The notes under the pieces were generated by a model. The model was given only the letters and a program-made list of their open reading frames with translations, was not told the origin of the DNA and did no database searches. A stretch of DNA of 64,000 nucleotides. Origin: Azolla caroliniana. Lineage: Eukaryota; Polypodiophyta. Of the stretch, positions 22,801-33,269 are shown piece by piece. The stretch lies in assembly GCA_043228905.1 (NCBI GenBank), contig JBHGNT010000021.1, positions 2,542,001-2,606,000 on the forward strand, in the 5' to 3' direction. Positions within the stretch are counted from its first letter, which is position 1. Every line of letters starts with the position of its first letter. Made by a program: the position numbers and the translations under genes.

Positions 22801-23898
22801 TGATGTCATCAGCCACACGTCTCCTATGCCGGCAATCCGGCATGTACCTTCATTTCCCATCCGGACACAGCCGTGCTCACCGGCTGTGTAGGATGAGAAG
22901 TATTTCTTCTCCGGGGTCAGGTGGAACGATGCTCCGGAATCGACCACCCAGGTCATCTCTTCACCGGCAAGGTTCAGCTCCCTTTCTTCGGTAATGAGCA
23001 TTATCTCTTCTTCACTTGCCGCGAGTGCCGTCGTTCCTTTCCGGTCCTGCCCTCGCCGATCCGGACCTCTCCGGTCCGTGGCTCCCCGATATGCACCGTT
23101 TCGCTCCGGTGACTTCTTCGAATCGGTACCGTCGGTTCCGTTGTCTTTCCGAAAATGCCGACAGTTCTTCTGGAAGTGCCCCGGCTTCCCACAGTAGAAG
23201 CATGTAGGTCTTCCCCTCGACTGCGACCGTGTCCCCGACTTCTCCCGTCTTTGCGGACTCCGGTTCCGTTGTCTTCCCCGTTCCGATTCGGTAAGCAGCG
23301 CCTTCGAGTCGGAGGCCGGTTCTTTGTCTCTCCGACGCGCTTCTTCATTTAGAATACTTGTCTTTACCGTTAGTAAAGACAAGTTCTCTTCCTTACAGGA
23401 GGTGCTGAGAGTAACTACCAAGTTCTCCCAGCTCTCCGGAAGGGTACACATCAGCATGATGGCTTGCATTGCGTCATCCAACGGGAACTTGATCGCCGCA
23501 AGCTGGTTCACGAATCCCATGAACGTGCTGACGTGTTCGACCATGCTCTCGCCGTCCCGGTACTTAAGATTCACTATCTTCCTCATCAGGGAGGTCCGGG
23601 TCAGAGCATTCTTCCTCTCATACAGTCCGGACAACTTCTGCCACATCTCATAGGCGTTCGTATCGTTCGCCACATGTTGCAGAACACTTACATCGACATA
23701 TTGCCGGATCGTCGCTACGGCTTTCCGGTTCAGGAGCTTCCACTCCGACTCTATTACCCCCTTGGGTATCTCGGCATTGTCGATCGGTTCATACAGGTCT
23801 CGGACGATGAGAAGGTCTTCCATCTTTATCTTCCAGTCGGCGTAGTTCTGTGAGTTCAACACCATCATGCCCGGAGGCCCACTACCGCCGCCTTCCAT
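19825..23898 (-). CDS. Gag-Pol polyprotein of copia element D, one in-frame stop
   Basis: The start is ATG at 23898, just after the primer site; the frame is open further upstream only through non-ATG codons. It reads 1154 codons, meets a TGA at 20434-20436, and continues in the same frame to a stop at 19825. Order: gag, CCHC knuckle (residues 233-246), aspartic protease DSGA (320-323), GAG-pre-integrase (HKRLCHMSEKG), integrase with the D, D and E of the DDE triad (HTDVC, RADNGGEY, GLAERMN), reverse transcriptase with YVDD, and RNase H (TEAEYMA, YCDSQSAIHLAKN, RRYHWIR). Domain order gag-PR-IN-RT-RH defines Ty1/copia, and the motifs resemble the Tork lineage that includes Tnt1. The single stop falls at the RT/RNase H join, so this copy would not make a complete polyprotein, though little else is damaged. 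Confidence 0.95.
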
Positions 23899-23914
23899 TT
23901 TCTGTGTTACCGTC

Positions 23915-23926
23915 GCTCTGATACCA
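23915..23926 (-). promoter_or_regulatory. Primer binding site of copia element D
   Basis: On the minus strand this reads TGGTATCAGAGC, the standard initiator methionine tRNA primer site, three bases inside the 5' LTR. Confidence 0.93.
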
Positions 23927-23929
23927 CTT

Positions 23930-24546
23930 TGTTGAACACAGTGCTCGGCCACCACCGAGGAATAGGATCAACTCACAGAAAACAGGAAATACAAAATGCA
24001 CGAAGACAATAGAGAGAAGAGTACACAGGATGTTTTACATGGAAAACCCTAAATGGGAAAAACCACGGGAGTCCTCAAACTCCAACTATCACTATAAACA
24101 GAGATGTACAATGGTGAAGCTACAAGGCAACAACCTTGAGCTCACTGTCTTCGCCACAGGCGGCGGTAATACACAGAGGCAACGACCTCTTCGTCTCTCT
24201 CTCTCTCGGCTGCTCACTTAGCTCCTTCTAAGTGGAAAACCAAAAAAATAAGTAACAACAGCAAAACTGTTTGCCCTAAGTCATATTTATACACATATGA
24301 CTTTCGGGCTATTTACAAATATAGCCTAGAGGGCCCTTGGCAAACATATTCACAAATATGTCCCCGCATCCGGATCTCTCTCCGGGTACATTCGTCATCC
24401 GGCTCCGTAACCGGGGTCTTCATCATCCGGCTCCGTAGTCGGGGTCTTCATCATCCGGCTCCGATACCGGGTACTCCTCATTCGGGTCTTCATTCCCGAT
24501 TCCCGGACATCCGACCATCCCATCCGGAGGGACTGTAATCCCAACA
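23930..24546 (-). repeat. 5' LTR of copia element D
   Basis: 617 bp, bounded inside by the tRNA-Met primer binding site at 23915-23926 and outside by target duplication AAGAC. It has the same CCGG-rich 28-bp tandem units (24396-24481). All four substitutions relative to the other LTR are C/T or G/A. Confidence 0.96.
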
Positions 24547-24579
24547 AAGACCACTCCCCCTACAAAGATCATTTGGTAC

Positions 24580-25037
24580 TAACAATTGGCAACAGTTCGA
24601 TTTGGTTCGAGAGGGTCAAAACCGAACCGTTAAAGTTTTTTGAAACCTGAACCAAACCGCAAAACTGTTAAACCATTAAACCGTAAAATCCGCGGTTTTA
24701 AGAGGTTCCTAAAATGTGAGAATAAGGTGTAAAAATGAAAAGATTGTTTAAAACCCATTTTTAAAATTAAAAAATAATAATTTTAAAACCGTTTTTAAAA
24801 TTTTTAAGATGTTCCTAAAATGTGAGAATAAGGTGTAAAAATGAAAAGATTGTTTAAAAACAAATTTTAAAATTTTTTAAAATTAAAAAAGAAAATTAAA
24901 ACCGTTAAACCGTGCTTTTTGACTATTGAAACCAAACTAAAACCGAACCGAACTGCTTAAAAAAACCTAAACTTGAACCGAACCGTTGAAACCGTGGTTT
25001 TGCAGTTCGGTTCGGTTCGAACTGTTGCCGATTGTTA
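24580..25037. mobile_element. Small inverted-repeat transposon (MITE-like), copy 1
   Basis: 458 bp with ends TAACAATTGGCAACAGTTCG and the inverse of TAACAATCGGCAACAGTTCG (one mismatch in 20). The flanks TTTGGTAC (24572-24579) and TTAGGTAC (25038-25045) form an 8-bp target duplication with one mismatch. It interrupts RNase H of copia element B. The ends are full of AACCGAACC/GGTTCGG motifs and the middle is AT-rich, with no coding capacity. A 45-bp segment around TCCTAAAATGTGAGAATAAGG appears twice inside (about 24708 and 24812). The 8-bp duplication suggests a hAT-type transposase, although the termini are not the usual hAT ends. Confidence 0.88.
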
Positions 25038-25045
25038 TTAGGTAC

Positions 25046-26076
25046 CCTGATGTAGATTTTCTAGAGTCCATATCACCAGCCATATCTGCATCTGTATACC
25101 CATCTAATACAGTTTGGTTTTCACCTAATTTTAGACAGACTCTTGTGGTACCTCTTAGATATCTCAAAATCCATTTTACCGCTTCCTAGTGATCGCGCAA
25201 GGGTTCTTGAGAAAACGAATCACTACACCAACTACATGAGCAATGTCCGGTCTCGTGCATACCAAAGCATACATTAAACTGCCGACTACAGATGCATATG
25301 GTATTTGTTTCATTCTCTGTTGCTCTTCCTCACTCGTGGGGCATTGAGCTGAACTAAGTTTAAAGTGGCCTGCAAGTGGAGTGTTAACCAACTTGCACTT
25401 GGCCATGTTAAATCTCTGACTCAAGAACTTTCTCAATATATTGTTCTTGAGATAGACGCAACCTTTTGTTCACTCTATCCCTAGTTATCTTCATCCCAAG
25501 GATTTGCTTGGCTGGTCCCAAGTCTTTCATAGAAAAAGATTGACTCAACTCTCTTTTCAGCTTTTCAATCAAGTTGTTGGTGTCTTGACCAACAATCAAC
25601 ATATCATCTACATATAGTCCTCAAAGATCTCAAAGACTTGATCTTTAGTCCTCAATGCAAAGCACCACAATTTCCTTGAGAAGTCATCAATAAATGTGGC
25701 AAAGTACAATGCCCCCCCTAGAGTCTTAGCTGTCATATAGCACAAGTCAGTGTGCACCAATTCTAGTGGCTAAGATTTTCTTTTTGGGGGCAAATGCTGA
25801 AAAGCGACTTTGTGTTGTCTGTCGGCCAAGCAATCAACACAAGTCTGCAAGTGCATACTTCTTATCTCAGGTAGGATGTTCTTTCTAGCTAGCACCTCGA
25901 GTCCTTTTTGACTCATGTGCCCAAGTCTCTTGTGCCACAATTCAATAGGGACTTCCTTATCGGCTACATTCACCTCTCCACTAGACACCATAGCACGCAT
26001 TACATAGAGGGAATTCTGTTTTAGGCATCTTGCTAATACTACTACGAGCCTTTGATGAGCTTCCATTTCCCTTCCG
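25046..26076 (-). pseudogene. Copia element B: RT tail, integrase and pre-integrase remnants
   Basis: Minus-strand blocks run from RNase H into the RT C-terminal portion (MKDLGPAKQILGMKI at about 25520-25560). They then skip by deletion to integrase (near 25690, a FIDDFS-type block) and GAG-pre-integrase (25920, LWHKRLGHMSQKG). The right edge at 26076 joins directly to the truncated 5' LTR of element C. Confidence 0.8.
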
Positions 26077-26446
26077 CCCACTTTGTATCTCTAGTGTGAA
26101 CACTATATAAGTGGGTAACTGACCTTGTAAAGTGAGTTCGAGGGTTAATGAAAGATTGTTTTGTACACTACTAGAATTCTTTTAGTTTAAGTTCTATTTT
26201 TACTTTATTTTATTTTAGTTCTGATGATTGGATAAATATGAGCCTTTGATGAGCTTCCATTTCCCTTCCGCCCACTTTGTATCTCTAGTGTGAACACATA
26301 GTTGACCAAACTATATAAGTGGGTAATTGATCTTGTAAAGTGAGTTCGAGGGTTAATGAAAGATTGTTTTGTACACTACTAGAATTCTTTTGGTTTAAGT
26401 TCTATTTTTACTTTATTTTATTTTAGTTCTGATGATTGGATAAATA
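26046..26446. repeat. Tandem duplication at the copia B / copia C junction
   Basis: Bases 26046-26238 and 26240-26446 are a near-identical direct repeat starting GAGCCTTTGATGAGC. Each copy begins with about 30 bp of copia element B and continues into the LTR of element C. The first copy lacks 14 bp (ACATAGTTGACCAA) present in the second. The duplication therefore post-dates the B-C junction. Confidence 0.92.
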
Positions 26447-26521
26447 CCCATTTTGTTGTAAACCAATTGTCTCATGGGCCAATTTTGGCCCTATGAAAAC
26501 GTTAATATTTCTTGCTTTCTT

Positions 26522-26582
<61 letters not shown>

Positions 26583-26672
26583 CTATCCTATTTGACTGCT
26601 ACTCTTGTTGTTTGCTAGGTTGACAAACAGGTTCTCAATCATCTTCTACAACATCAACGTCAATATCCAACA
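26077..26672 (+). mobile_element. 5' LTR of old copia element C, start truncated
   Basis: It matches the 3' LTR at 32896-34022 from CCCACTTTGTATCTCTAG onward and ends TCAATATCCAACA. The first 20-odd bases of the LTR (TGTTGGGATAAAAGTCCCAC in the other copy) are missing. It contains a long CT run (26519-26578) and the internal 194-bp duplication. Confidence 0.85.
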
Positions 26673-26674
26673 AG

Positions 26675-26686
26675 TGGTATTAGAGC
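26675..26686 (+). promoter_or_regulatory. Primer binding site of copia element C
   Basis: TGGTATTAGAGC, one base away from the usual initiator methionine tRNA site, two bases inside the 5' LTR. Confidence 0.85.
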
Positions 26687-29600
26687 AACCAACGTTCAGT
26701 CCAACAACAACAACACAAAACCTGAGAAGGGAAGAATCGACTAAAGGAAAGGACCAGGCCAACAATATCACTTTCACAAAAGATGGCTCCAACATCCGGC
26801 ACAAGAGTAGAAATCCGGTAGTTCGACGACAAAAAATTTCCTCTATTGAAGGAGATGATGCAAGACGTGTTGATCATCTGACGCCAAATAGAGACGATTC
26901 GGCACAATAGGCAGCCGATAGAGATGACAACAACAGAATGGCGATCACTCGAAGAAATCGCCAGGTCGACCATAAGAATGCATCTTGTCAAAAATGTCTA
27001 CTTGAGTATGGCCAAAGAGATGTCAACATTTTCTTTGTGGTGAAACTTCAGGTCGTGTATGAGAAAAAATCGTCTTCATCGAAACTCATACTAATCCGAA
27101 AGTTATTCAACATGAAGATGAAGGAATCGGATCCAACCACCTCTCACATCAACACCTTCAACTAAATGTTAGCCGAACTCTCCTCGCAAGGACCGAACGT
27201 CAAAGAAGAAATCAAAGCCCTTGCATTGCTCTCGACCTTACCGACGAGCTGGGAGGTGTTCTGCACGACCTTCGCCAATAGTTGTCGAAATCTCAACTTG
27301 GATGAAACTATCAGACAAGTGTTGAATGAGGACATTCGGCAATGATCAATGGGTCTTACCATCAATGATTCTGTAGAAGCTCACCACTTGATCGAGTCAG
27401 CCAGAAGAGCCGGCTGAAGCCCAAGTCAGCCAAAGAGGAGAAATGATCGCCAAAGGTCGAAGTCGCGAAATGGCAAGCCGAATGTCTACTACACACATTG
27501 CAAAAAGGTCGGCCACAACATGGTCAACTACTGGTCAATCAACAAAAAGAAGGAGAGTGGACAGAGATTCGAGTGGAATCTAGGACAGTCCGACTCAGAC
27601 CACTCTCAAATCGGCTACCAAATCAATGTTGTTGAATCCTGGTAAGGAGAAATCCTCTCCTTGAAGATTCGTCGACTAGCGAAGTCCTCTACAATGCACA
27701 AGATGTGCGAACGTGGTTATTGGATTCTGGTGCCACATTTCATGTGACCCCCAACATCGAATGGTTTTCAGACTATTTGGCCGGAGCCGATGACATTGTC
27801 CGACTCGACAATGGGCAGTAATGCAAAATCCCCGGAATCTGTGAAATTCCAATTCAATCGCCAAACAACAATATGATCACCTTACACCATGTCTGACACG
27901 TACCCGAAGAGGAGTCTAGTCTCCATCGGCATGCTAGCCGAAGTCGAGTACAGGAGGACACTTAGTGAGTCGTCATGGGTGAACACAAAGGGCAATCTCC
28001 AAATCGGTCATGGCAGCAAGTACAATAACTAGTACCCACTAAATGTGTTCAGTCTAGTGTGCACAATGAACGTAGCCGAATTATCCTATTCGAATATATG
28101 GCATGGCCGACTTAGCCATATGTCACAAGCCGGACTAGACCGGCTGACAGCGATCGGCTACATTCGCAAGCTTCAGTCGAAAACAAACTTCTGTGAGGAT
28201 TGTCATTACGGGAAACATACCCGAAGTCTGCACTCTCTCCACTATGAGATGATGCAACAACCCCTAGAGCTCGTGCACACCAACATTTGTGGGTCGATGC
28301 CCAAAAAATCTCTAAGAGGTTCCCGGTACTTCATCACATTCATTGATTATTGTACATGAAAAGTCTAGGCCGACTCGATTAGTTCAAAAGATGAAACGCT
28401 CCAGGTCTTCACTCGGTGGCTAACTGAAGTGGAGAATAGATACGAACACCGGGTGAAGACACTCCGGTCCCACAACGGAGGTGAATACACCTCTAAAGCC
28501 TTCAAGTAGTACCTATCGGACAAAGGGATCCGGCATCAAGGGACTGTTCTGTACACTCCCATGCAAAATGGCGTGGAGGAACGGATCAACTAGACAATCC
28601 AAGAGAGAGTGACGGTAATACTCCTGCATTCCGGACTCAAGATGGAATTCTGGGCTGAAGCATTGCAAACGATACTATACCTAATAAATCTGTAACTGTG
28701 GAGAGCAATCCGGCTCGAAGTGGCCCAGGCACTATGGTCTGGCATGAAGGTCGCCTACGATAGGCTCCATTCCATGTATTCGGATGCGAAGCCTATGGCT
28801 TCTTCCCCAAGGACAAAAGGACCAAGCTGGCGCCCCATGCACGTAAGTGTATATTTCTCGGTTATGGAATCGATGGGGACTTCGGGGACTTCAATGGGGA
28901 AATTGATCAATATTCACCAACCGGACCTAGCTGAAGATCGGCAAAAAGGTTTCATTCGATCTAGATAGATCAGACGTAGAAGGGCCAACTGACTGGGTCT
29001 AATAAGCGATTCGACAAATAGTCATATTTGACCGAGCCAACAACCCCCTTGCCAAATATGAACCAACAAGAGTTCCATTAGTCGAAATTGACTTAGATTC
29101 GACTGAAATATTAACAAATGCCAAACCATCTGAATATGTCAAAAGGGCCAATGAAGGAAAACAAGATAAGATGTCGAAAGGCCAAGTTGAACCGGCAATG
29201 ACTTCTACTCCTTTGTCAATCAATCATAAAAAAAGGAAGAATGCTTCAACATCGTTGTAATCCTATTGCAGGGGCGAGTCATCCAAAAGAACTCTTGAAA
29301 ACGGTTCAAGTAAGCCCGTTCAGCTAACAACGCCAATCGAAGAATCTGAACCCTTCAACACCCAAGAGATCCGGACGAGTTCGAAGGCCGACAAAGTTCT
29401 ATCAACCGGGCCTAAATTACATTAACTATAGAGACGCATGCGAACCAAACTCCTACAAGGAAGCTATAGCCATGTCGGATGTCGAAACATGGCTTTAAGG
29501 CATGAGATCTTAAATGGACTTGATAAAAGGCAATTATTCATGGGAGTTGGTTGAATTACCAACAAGAAGGAATCTGCTACCGTGCAAATGGGTCTACCAA

Positions 29601-32100
29601 TACAAGTATGTATCCGGTTTTGAACAACCGAAATATAAAGCTCGGCTTGTCACCAAAGGTTTCAAATAGGAACATGGGTCGACTACGACGAGATCTTCTC
29701 ATCAGTAGTCAAGATGGCCACCCTTTAGTTCCTTCAGGGGTTGGGGCAACGAAAGATCTAGAGTTGAAATAACTGGATGTCAAAATGGCCTTCCTCCATA
29801 AATATCTAGAAGAAGATAATTTACATGTCTGAACTGACAAGCTTCATGGCGATGGGGGAGCAAGGTCACCTCGTTTGCAAGCTAAAGAATAGCCTATATG
29901 GCCTCAAGCAGGTGCCGAGAATATGGTATCAGAAGTTCAATATTTACATCCGGCATCTCGGCTAAAGCCATTTAGACTCTGACCCATGCATGTAACTCTG
30001 GCAACTGGTCGAGGAGTCTTGAATCTATCTAATCCTATATGCCGACAACAAGCTCATCCCCGACAACGATCGAGCTGAAATTGGAAAGATGAATCGTAGC
30101 CTTCACAACAAATTTACGATGAAGGAACTCGGACAAGCCCAACACATATATGCGGATAGTGCGAAATCAGATAGCAAAGACCATTCGGCTTTCCTAGTCT
30201 AACTATATCCAAATGGTGTTGAGACGCTTCAATAGGGAGAACGTGAAGCAAACAACAACACCGCTTCTGACATCCTTCCAACTATTGAACAAAGACTCTC
30301 CATCCATAGAAGAGGAGAGAGGTCATGAGCAAAATAACCCACGCATTGACCGTAGGAAGTCTCATGTACGCAATGGTGGCGACCTGACCTGACATTGCTT
30401 ATGTCGTAGGGGTCGTCAGCCGATACATGTCCAATCTTGGAAAGAAGCACTGGGAAGCTATGAAGATCACCTTCAGGTACCTAAGAGGAACCAAATATGT
30501 GCAGCTAACATTTGGATCGGTCAATCCGACTGAAGTCAAAGGTTATATAGACTCTGATAATGTCAGTAATCCGAACAATCGGAAGTCGACAACAGGATAT
30601 GTCTTCACCTATGGCGATGATGTATATCATGGAGGTCGAAATTACAAGACGGCATGGCACTCTCAACAACAAAGGTCAAGTATATGGCCGCTCCGGAATC
30701 AGCCAAGGAATCCATCTGATTGCACCGACGTTCGGCTGACTTCTTGGTTAAGTCTAGCCAAATCAATCAACCAGTGTTGACCCTATATTGCGACTCACAA
30801 TGCACAATACACCTCAATCTGAAATCATATACGGGAGCTCGTCACTGACAAGAAGCTCAACGTCTAGTGTCGCGGTAATCCGTGCTTGCATGTCGAATAG
30901 GACCGGACCACAAGGGTCTTGGACGAGGGAGTCGAATGGTGGAGGTCTCGCTCTCAACGAGCCTTAGCCCTTTGGCTTTCCGCTCGCATCGGTTTCCGTC
31001 CAACGAAGATTCTGGTTTCGATAAGACGATTAACCGTGAACAAGGACTCAACTCAAATAGGTGAAAGCAAAGAAGAATGTACCCAAATATATATATATAT
31101 TACAAATGTTTTATGAAGAATCAGCTTACATGCCACGAATTTGGTGGCTATTACAAAACAATCAGCTAATACAACAATATTAGGAAATGGGAATCGGCGA
31201 AGACGAGTCAAGTGAGCCGCCGAGATGACAACGTCCACCGTTGGTCATGCCCCGAAGACGGTGGAGTGTTCCCGTGCCACTTCGCCCTCCCTTCTTGAAC
31301 CAGTCGCCACACGAAACACTCTCCATCGAGGAGAGGAAGCCGAACCACCATGTGCCGCCACCGGAATGCTAAAGAGTCGCCGTTGTAGAAACCCCAAACC
31401 ACAATCAAACTCTAACACGAAGAAGAAGAAGAGAGTAACACCGAAACCCTAAATCGTATAACCCTAACTCACTCAAAGAAAACAGAAACCCTAAATCTCC
31501 CACAAGAAGAGAGTAACACCGAAACCCTAAATCTCCCACAAACTCTCATAAGATGAAGAACCAAAACAGAACACTAAACCACCACTCAAAAAGAAGGAAC
31601 CAAAACCCACAAGGCGACGAAGAAGAAGACCTAAAATGAAATAGGGTGAAGAAGACCAAAGTAGAAACCCTTAGGAAAAAAAGGAAAAAAAGAAAACTAC
31701 CAAACCCTTGATCTAAGTGGTATACCCTCCTAACTCAAAATGGGCAAAACCCCTTAAGAAGAGACCCCTCCTTCTTTTTATAGTTCAAGGAGGGAAGGAC
31801 GTTACAATGTGGGACAAATATTCCCTTTTTATTTTATATACATTTTCGAACGTACATGTGCACACGGTGCACATTGCCAACTTTGTCCATTCCACCCGGT
31901 TTTCTCACCATAGCCGGATATCTTCACGACACCGGAAAGTGGATATTACCAAGGTGAACATCGTTGACATCCTCACAAAGCCACTCTCATATCAACACTT
32001 CAACGTACTAAGAGGACATATGGGACTACAAGCAAGTGAGCAAAGAGGAGCCGAACGAGGCACTGAAGGTAAGTCAAAGAACGGCATGGTTAGACAGCTT
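26687..32100 (+). pseudogene. Gag-Pol of old copia element C, heavily decayed
   Basis: Fragments appear in order on the plus strand. Gag is at about 26780-27420 (FDDKKFPLLKEM reading across frames, then ESDPTTSHINTFN, ALALLSTLPTSWE), with a degenerate zinc knuckle near 27490. Protease is at 27718 (WLLDSGATFHVTP) and GAG-pre-integrase at 28095 (IWHGRLSHMSQAG). Integrase is at 28270-28690 (ELVHTNICG, HNGGEYTSKAF, QNGVEERIN), RT pieces are at 29560-30200 and RNase H at 30427-30860 (KKHWEAMKITFRYLRGT, NRKSTTGY). The RNase H end resumes at 31936-32050 (DILTKPL) after a solo LTR. Stops and frameshifts are numerous throughout, many of them TAG or TGA where related elements have CAG or CGA-type codons. 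Confidence 0.9.
30868..31931 (-). mobile_element. Gypsy-type solo LTR inside copia element C
   Basis: The 1064-bp insert starts TGTCGCGG and ends CACGACA, a TGTCG/CGACA terminal inverted repeat. On the minus strand it has the usual U3/R landmarks: a TTGTCCCACATTG block and CTATAAAAAG (TATA box at about plus 31775-31784) followed by GGAGGGG. The flanks are CTAG (30864-30867) and CCGG (31932-31935), which fit a 4-bp target duplication whose left copy has lost its CpG by two transitions. It interrupts RNase H of element C. AAACCCTAAATC-type units recur at 31436-31540. Confidence 0.82.
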
Positions 32101-32112
32101 GAAGGTTGTAGA

Positions 32113-32548
32113 TAACAATCAGCAATAGTTCGGTTTGGTTTGAGATGGTCCAAACCAAATAGTTTAGAGATGTTGAAACCTTAACCGAACCAAACCACGA
32201 AACCGTTAAGCCGAACCATTGAAAAAACTTCAAACCATTAAGCCATTAAACCGGTAAAACCACAGTTTCGTGGTTCGGTTTCGGTTTTCAACTTAGGTCA
32301 AATTTTAAATTTTAAAAATTTTCCCAAAATGTGAGAATAAGGCATGAAAATGAAAAGATTATTTTAAAAAAATAAAAATAAATTATTTTTTGAATTTTAA
32401 AAAAATAAAAAACCGTTTACCCGCTTAAATCGAGGTTTTTAATTGTTGAAACCAAACCAAACCATTTTTTAAAACCCGAACCGAACCGTTTAAACTGTTA
32501 AACCGCGGTTTTGCGGTTCGGTTCGGTTCGAACCATTGCTGATTGTTA
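32113..32548. mobile_element. Small inverted-repeat transposon (MITE-like), copy 2
   Basis: 436 bp, ends TAACAATCAGCAATAGTTCG and its inverse with one mismatch. It is flanked by a perfect 8-bp target duplication GTTGTAGA (32105-32112, 32549-32556). Like copies 1 and 3 it has GGTTCGG/AACCGAACC-rich arms around an AT-rich core with the AAAATGTGAGAATAAGG motif. It lies between RNase H and the 3' LTR of element C. Confidence 0.93.
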
Positions 32549-33050
32549 GTTGTAGACGCAATTGAGTGCGAGGAGACCGAAAGGACATAAGGCGATCAAG
32601 GATCGAATGGAACCAAAAGCCGATCGACGATCCACCAAAGAGCACGAGAACCACCTTGTGTGGAGATCTGACAACCTAGAGGCCAAAACTCGAACCTATC
32701 ATAAGCCGATTCAAACACCAGTCGACTCGGCAAGCTACGGATCAACTAATGCCGACTCTACCTCTGTCGATTCGGCTACCAGTCGACCAGCTTGTAACAT
32801 ACTTTGGAGTTTAAATTTAAGTTGTAATTTAGGCTTATGAGGGAGTCACCCTATATCATTGTATGTAGACAAAGTAGTCCTTTTATGGGGGAGTTTGTTG
32901 GGATAAAAGTCCCACTCCACCCACTTTGTATCTCTAGTGTGAACACACAGTTAACCTAACAATATAAGTGGGTAACTAACCTTGTAAAGTGAGTTTAAGG
33001 GTTAATGAAAGACTATCTTCTTTGAGCACAACTCACGCTCTCTCTCTCTC

Positions 33051-33250
33051 GTATGCACCTTACCCTAGCGGTAAGTTGTTAACACTACAAGCACTGTGTC
33101 ATGGGTTCGAAACCCAATCTCCTCACCTCTCTATTATATACGTCATATACTCTTAATTCACTAGATGCCACTATGGAATGTAGGGGTTGAACCCATGACC
33201 ACCTAGTCTCCATTGGGCAACCTTAGCAACTGAGCTACATCCATCTGGGC
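33051..33250 (+). mobile_element. SINE-like unit with two facing tRNA-like promoters, copy 1
   Basis: On the plus strand there is an A-box-like TAGCGGTAAGTTG (33066-33078) and a B box GGGTTCGAAACCC (33103-33115). On the minus strand there is a second pair: A box TAGCTCAGTTGCTA (plus 33224-33237) and B box GGGTTCAACCCC (plus 33183-33194). The spacing in both pairs fits RNA polymerase III internal promoters. It is inserted in a CT run, so target duplications cannot be read. A diverged copy occurs at 52195-52365 in reverse. Confidence 0.72.
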
Positions 33251-33269
33251 TCTCTCTCTCTCTCTCTCT

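Larger units (their letters stand above)
19200..24546 (-). mobile_element. Young, near-complete Ty1/copia retrotransposon D (Tork/Tnt1-like)
   Basis: LTRs at 19200-19814 and 23930-24546 (TGTTGAAC ... CCCAACA on the plus strand) are flanked by a perfect 5-bp target duplication AAGAC (19195-19199, 24547-24551). The minus-strand primer binding site TGGTATCAGAGC (plus 23915-23926) is complementary to initiator methionine tRNA. A polypurine tract (GAAGGGGGAG) precedes the 3' LTR. By eye the LTRs differ by four substitutions, all transitions, and one CT unit, about 99.3 percent identity. One long gag-pol frame lies between them. The element sits inside the RNase H region of copia element B. Confidence 0.97.
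18804..26076 (-). mobile_element. Internal region of old copia element B, split by two insertions
   Basis: The RNase H C-terminal part is at 18939-19199 (STTEVKYNVATEASKELLWL, YCDSQS, KSKHIDVRYHWIR). It is cut by element D and resumes at 24552-24571. It is then cut by a small inverted-repeat element and continues at 25046-25170 (GYTDADMAGDMDSRKSTSGY), 25176-25436 (GSLMYALVCTRPDIAHVVG) and 25408-25602 (KDLGPAKQILGMKI). At about 25612 the sequence jumps straight to integrase (25615-25770) and the GAG-pre-integrase block (25770-26081, LWHKRLGHMSQKG), so much of integrase plus the RT core is deleted. A stop lies in RNase H and the 5' third is missing. It is a dead Tork-like copia relic. Confidence 0.88.

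Noticed and set aside
20971-23653. Many plus-strand frames of 60-190 codons
   Set aside because: All are antisense to the gag-pol frame of copia element D, whose GC-rich codons leave few stops on the other strand.
33183-33245. Possible true tRNA gene on the minus strand
   Set aside because: A and B boxes are good and the ends pair partly, but the anticodon arm does not fold convincingly and the sequence recurs as part of a repeated 200-bp unit, so it is a SINE-type tRNA relic.
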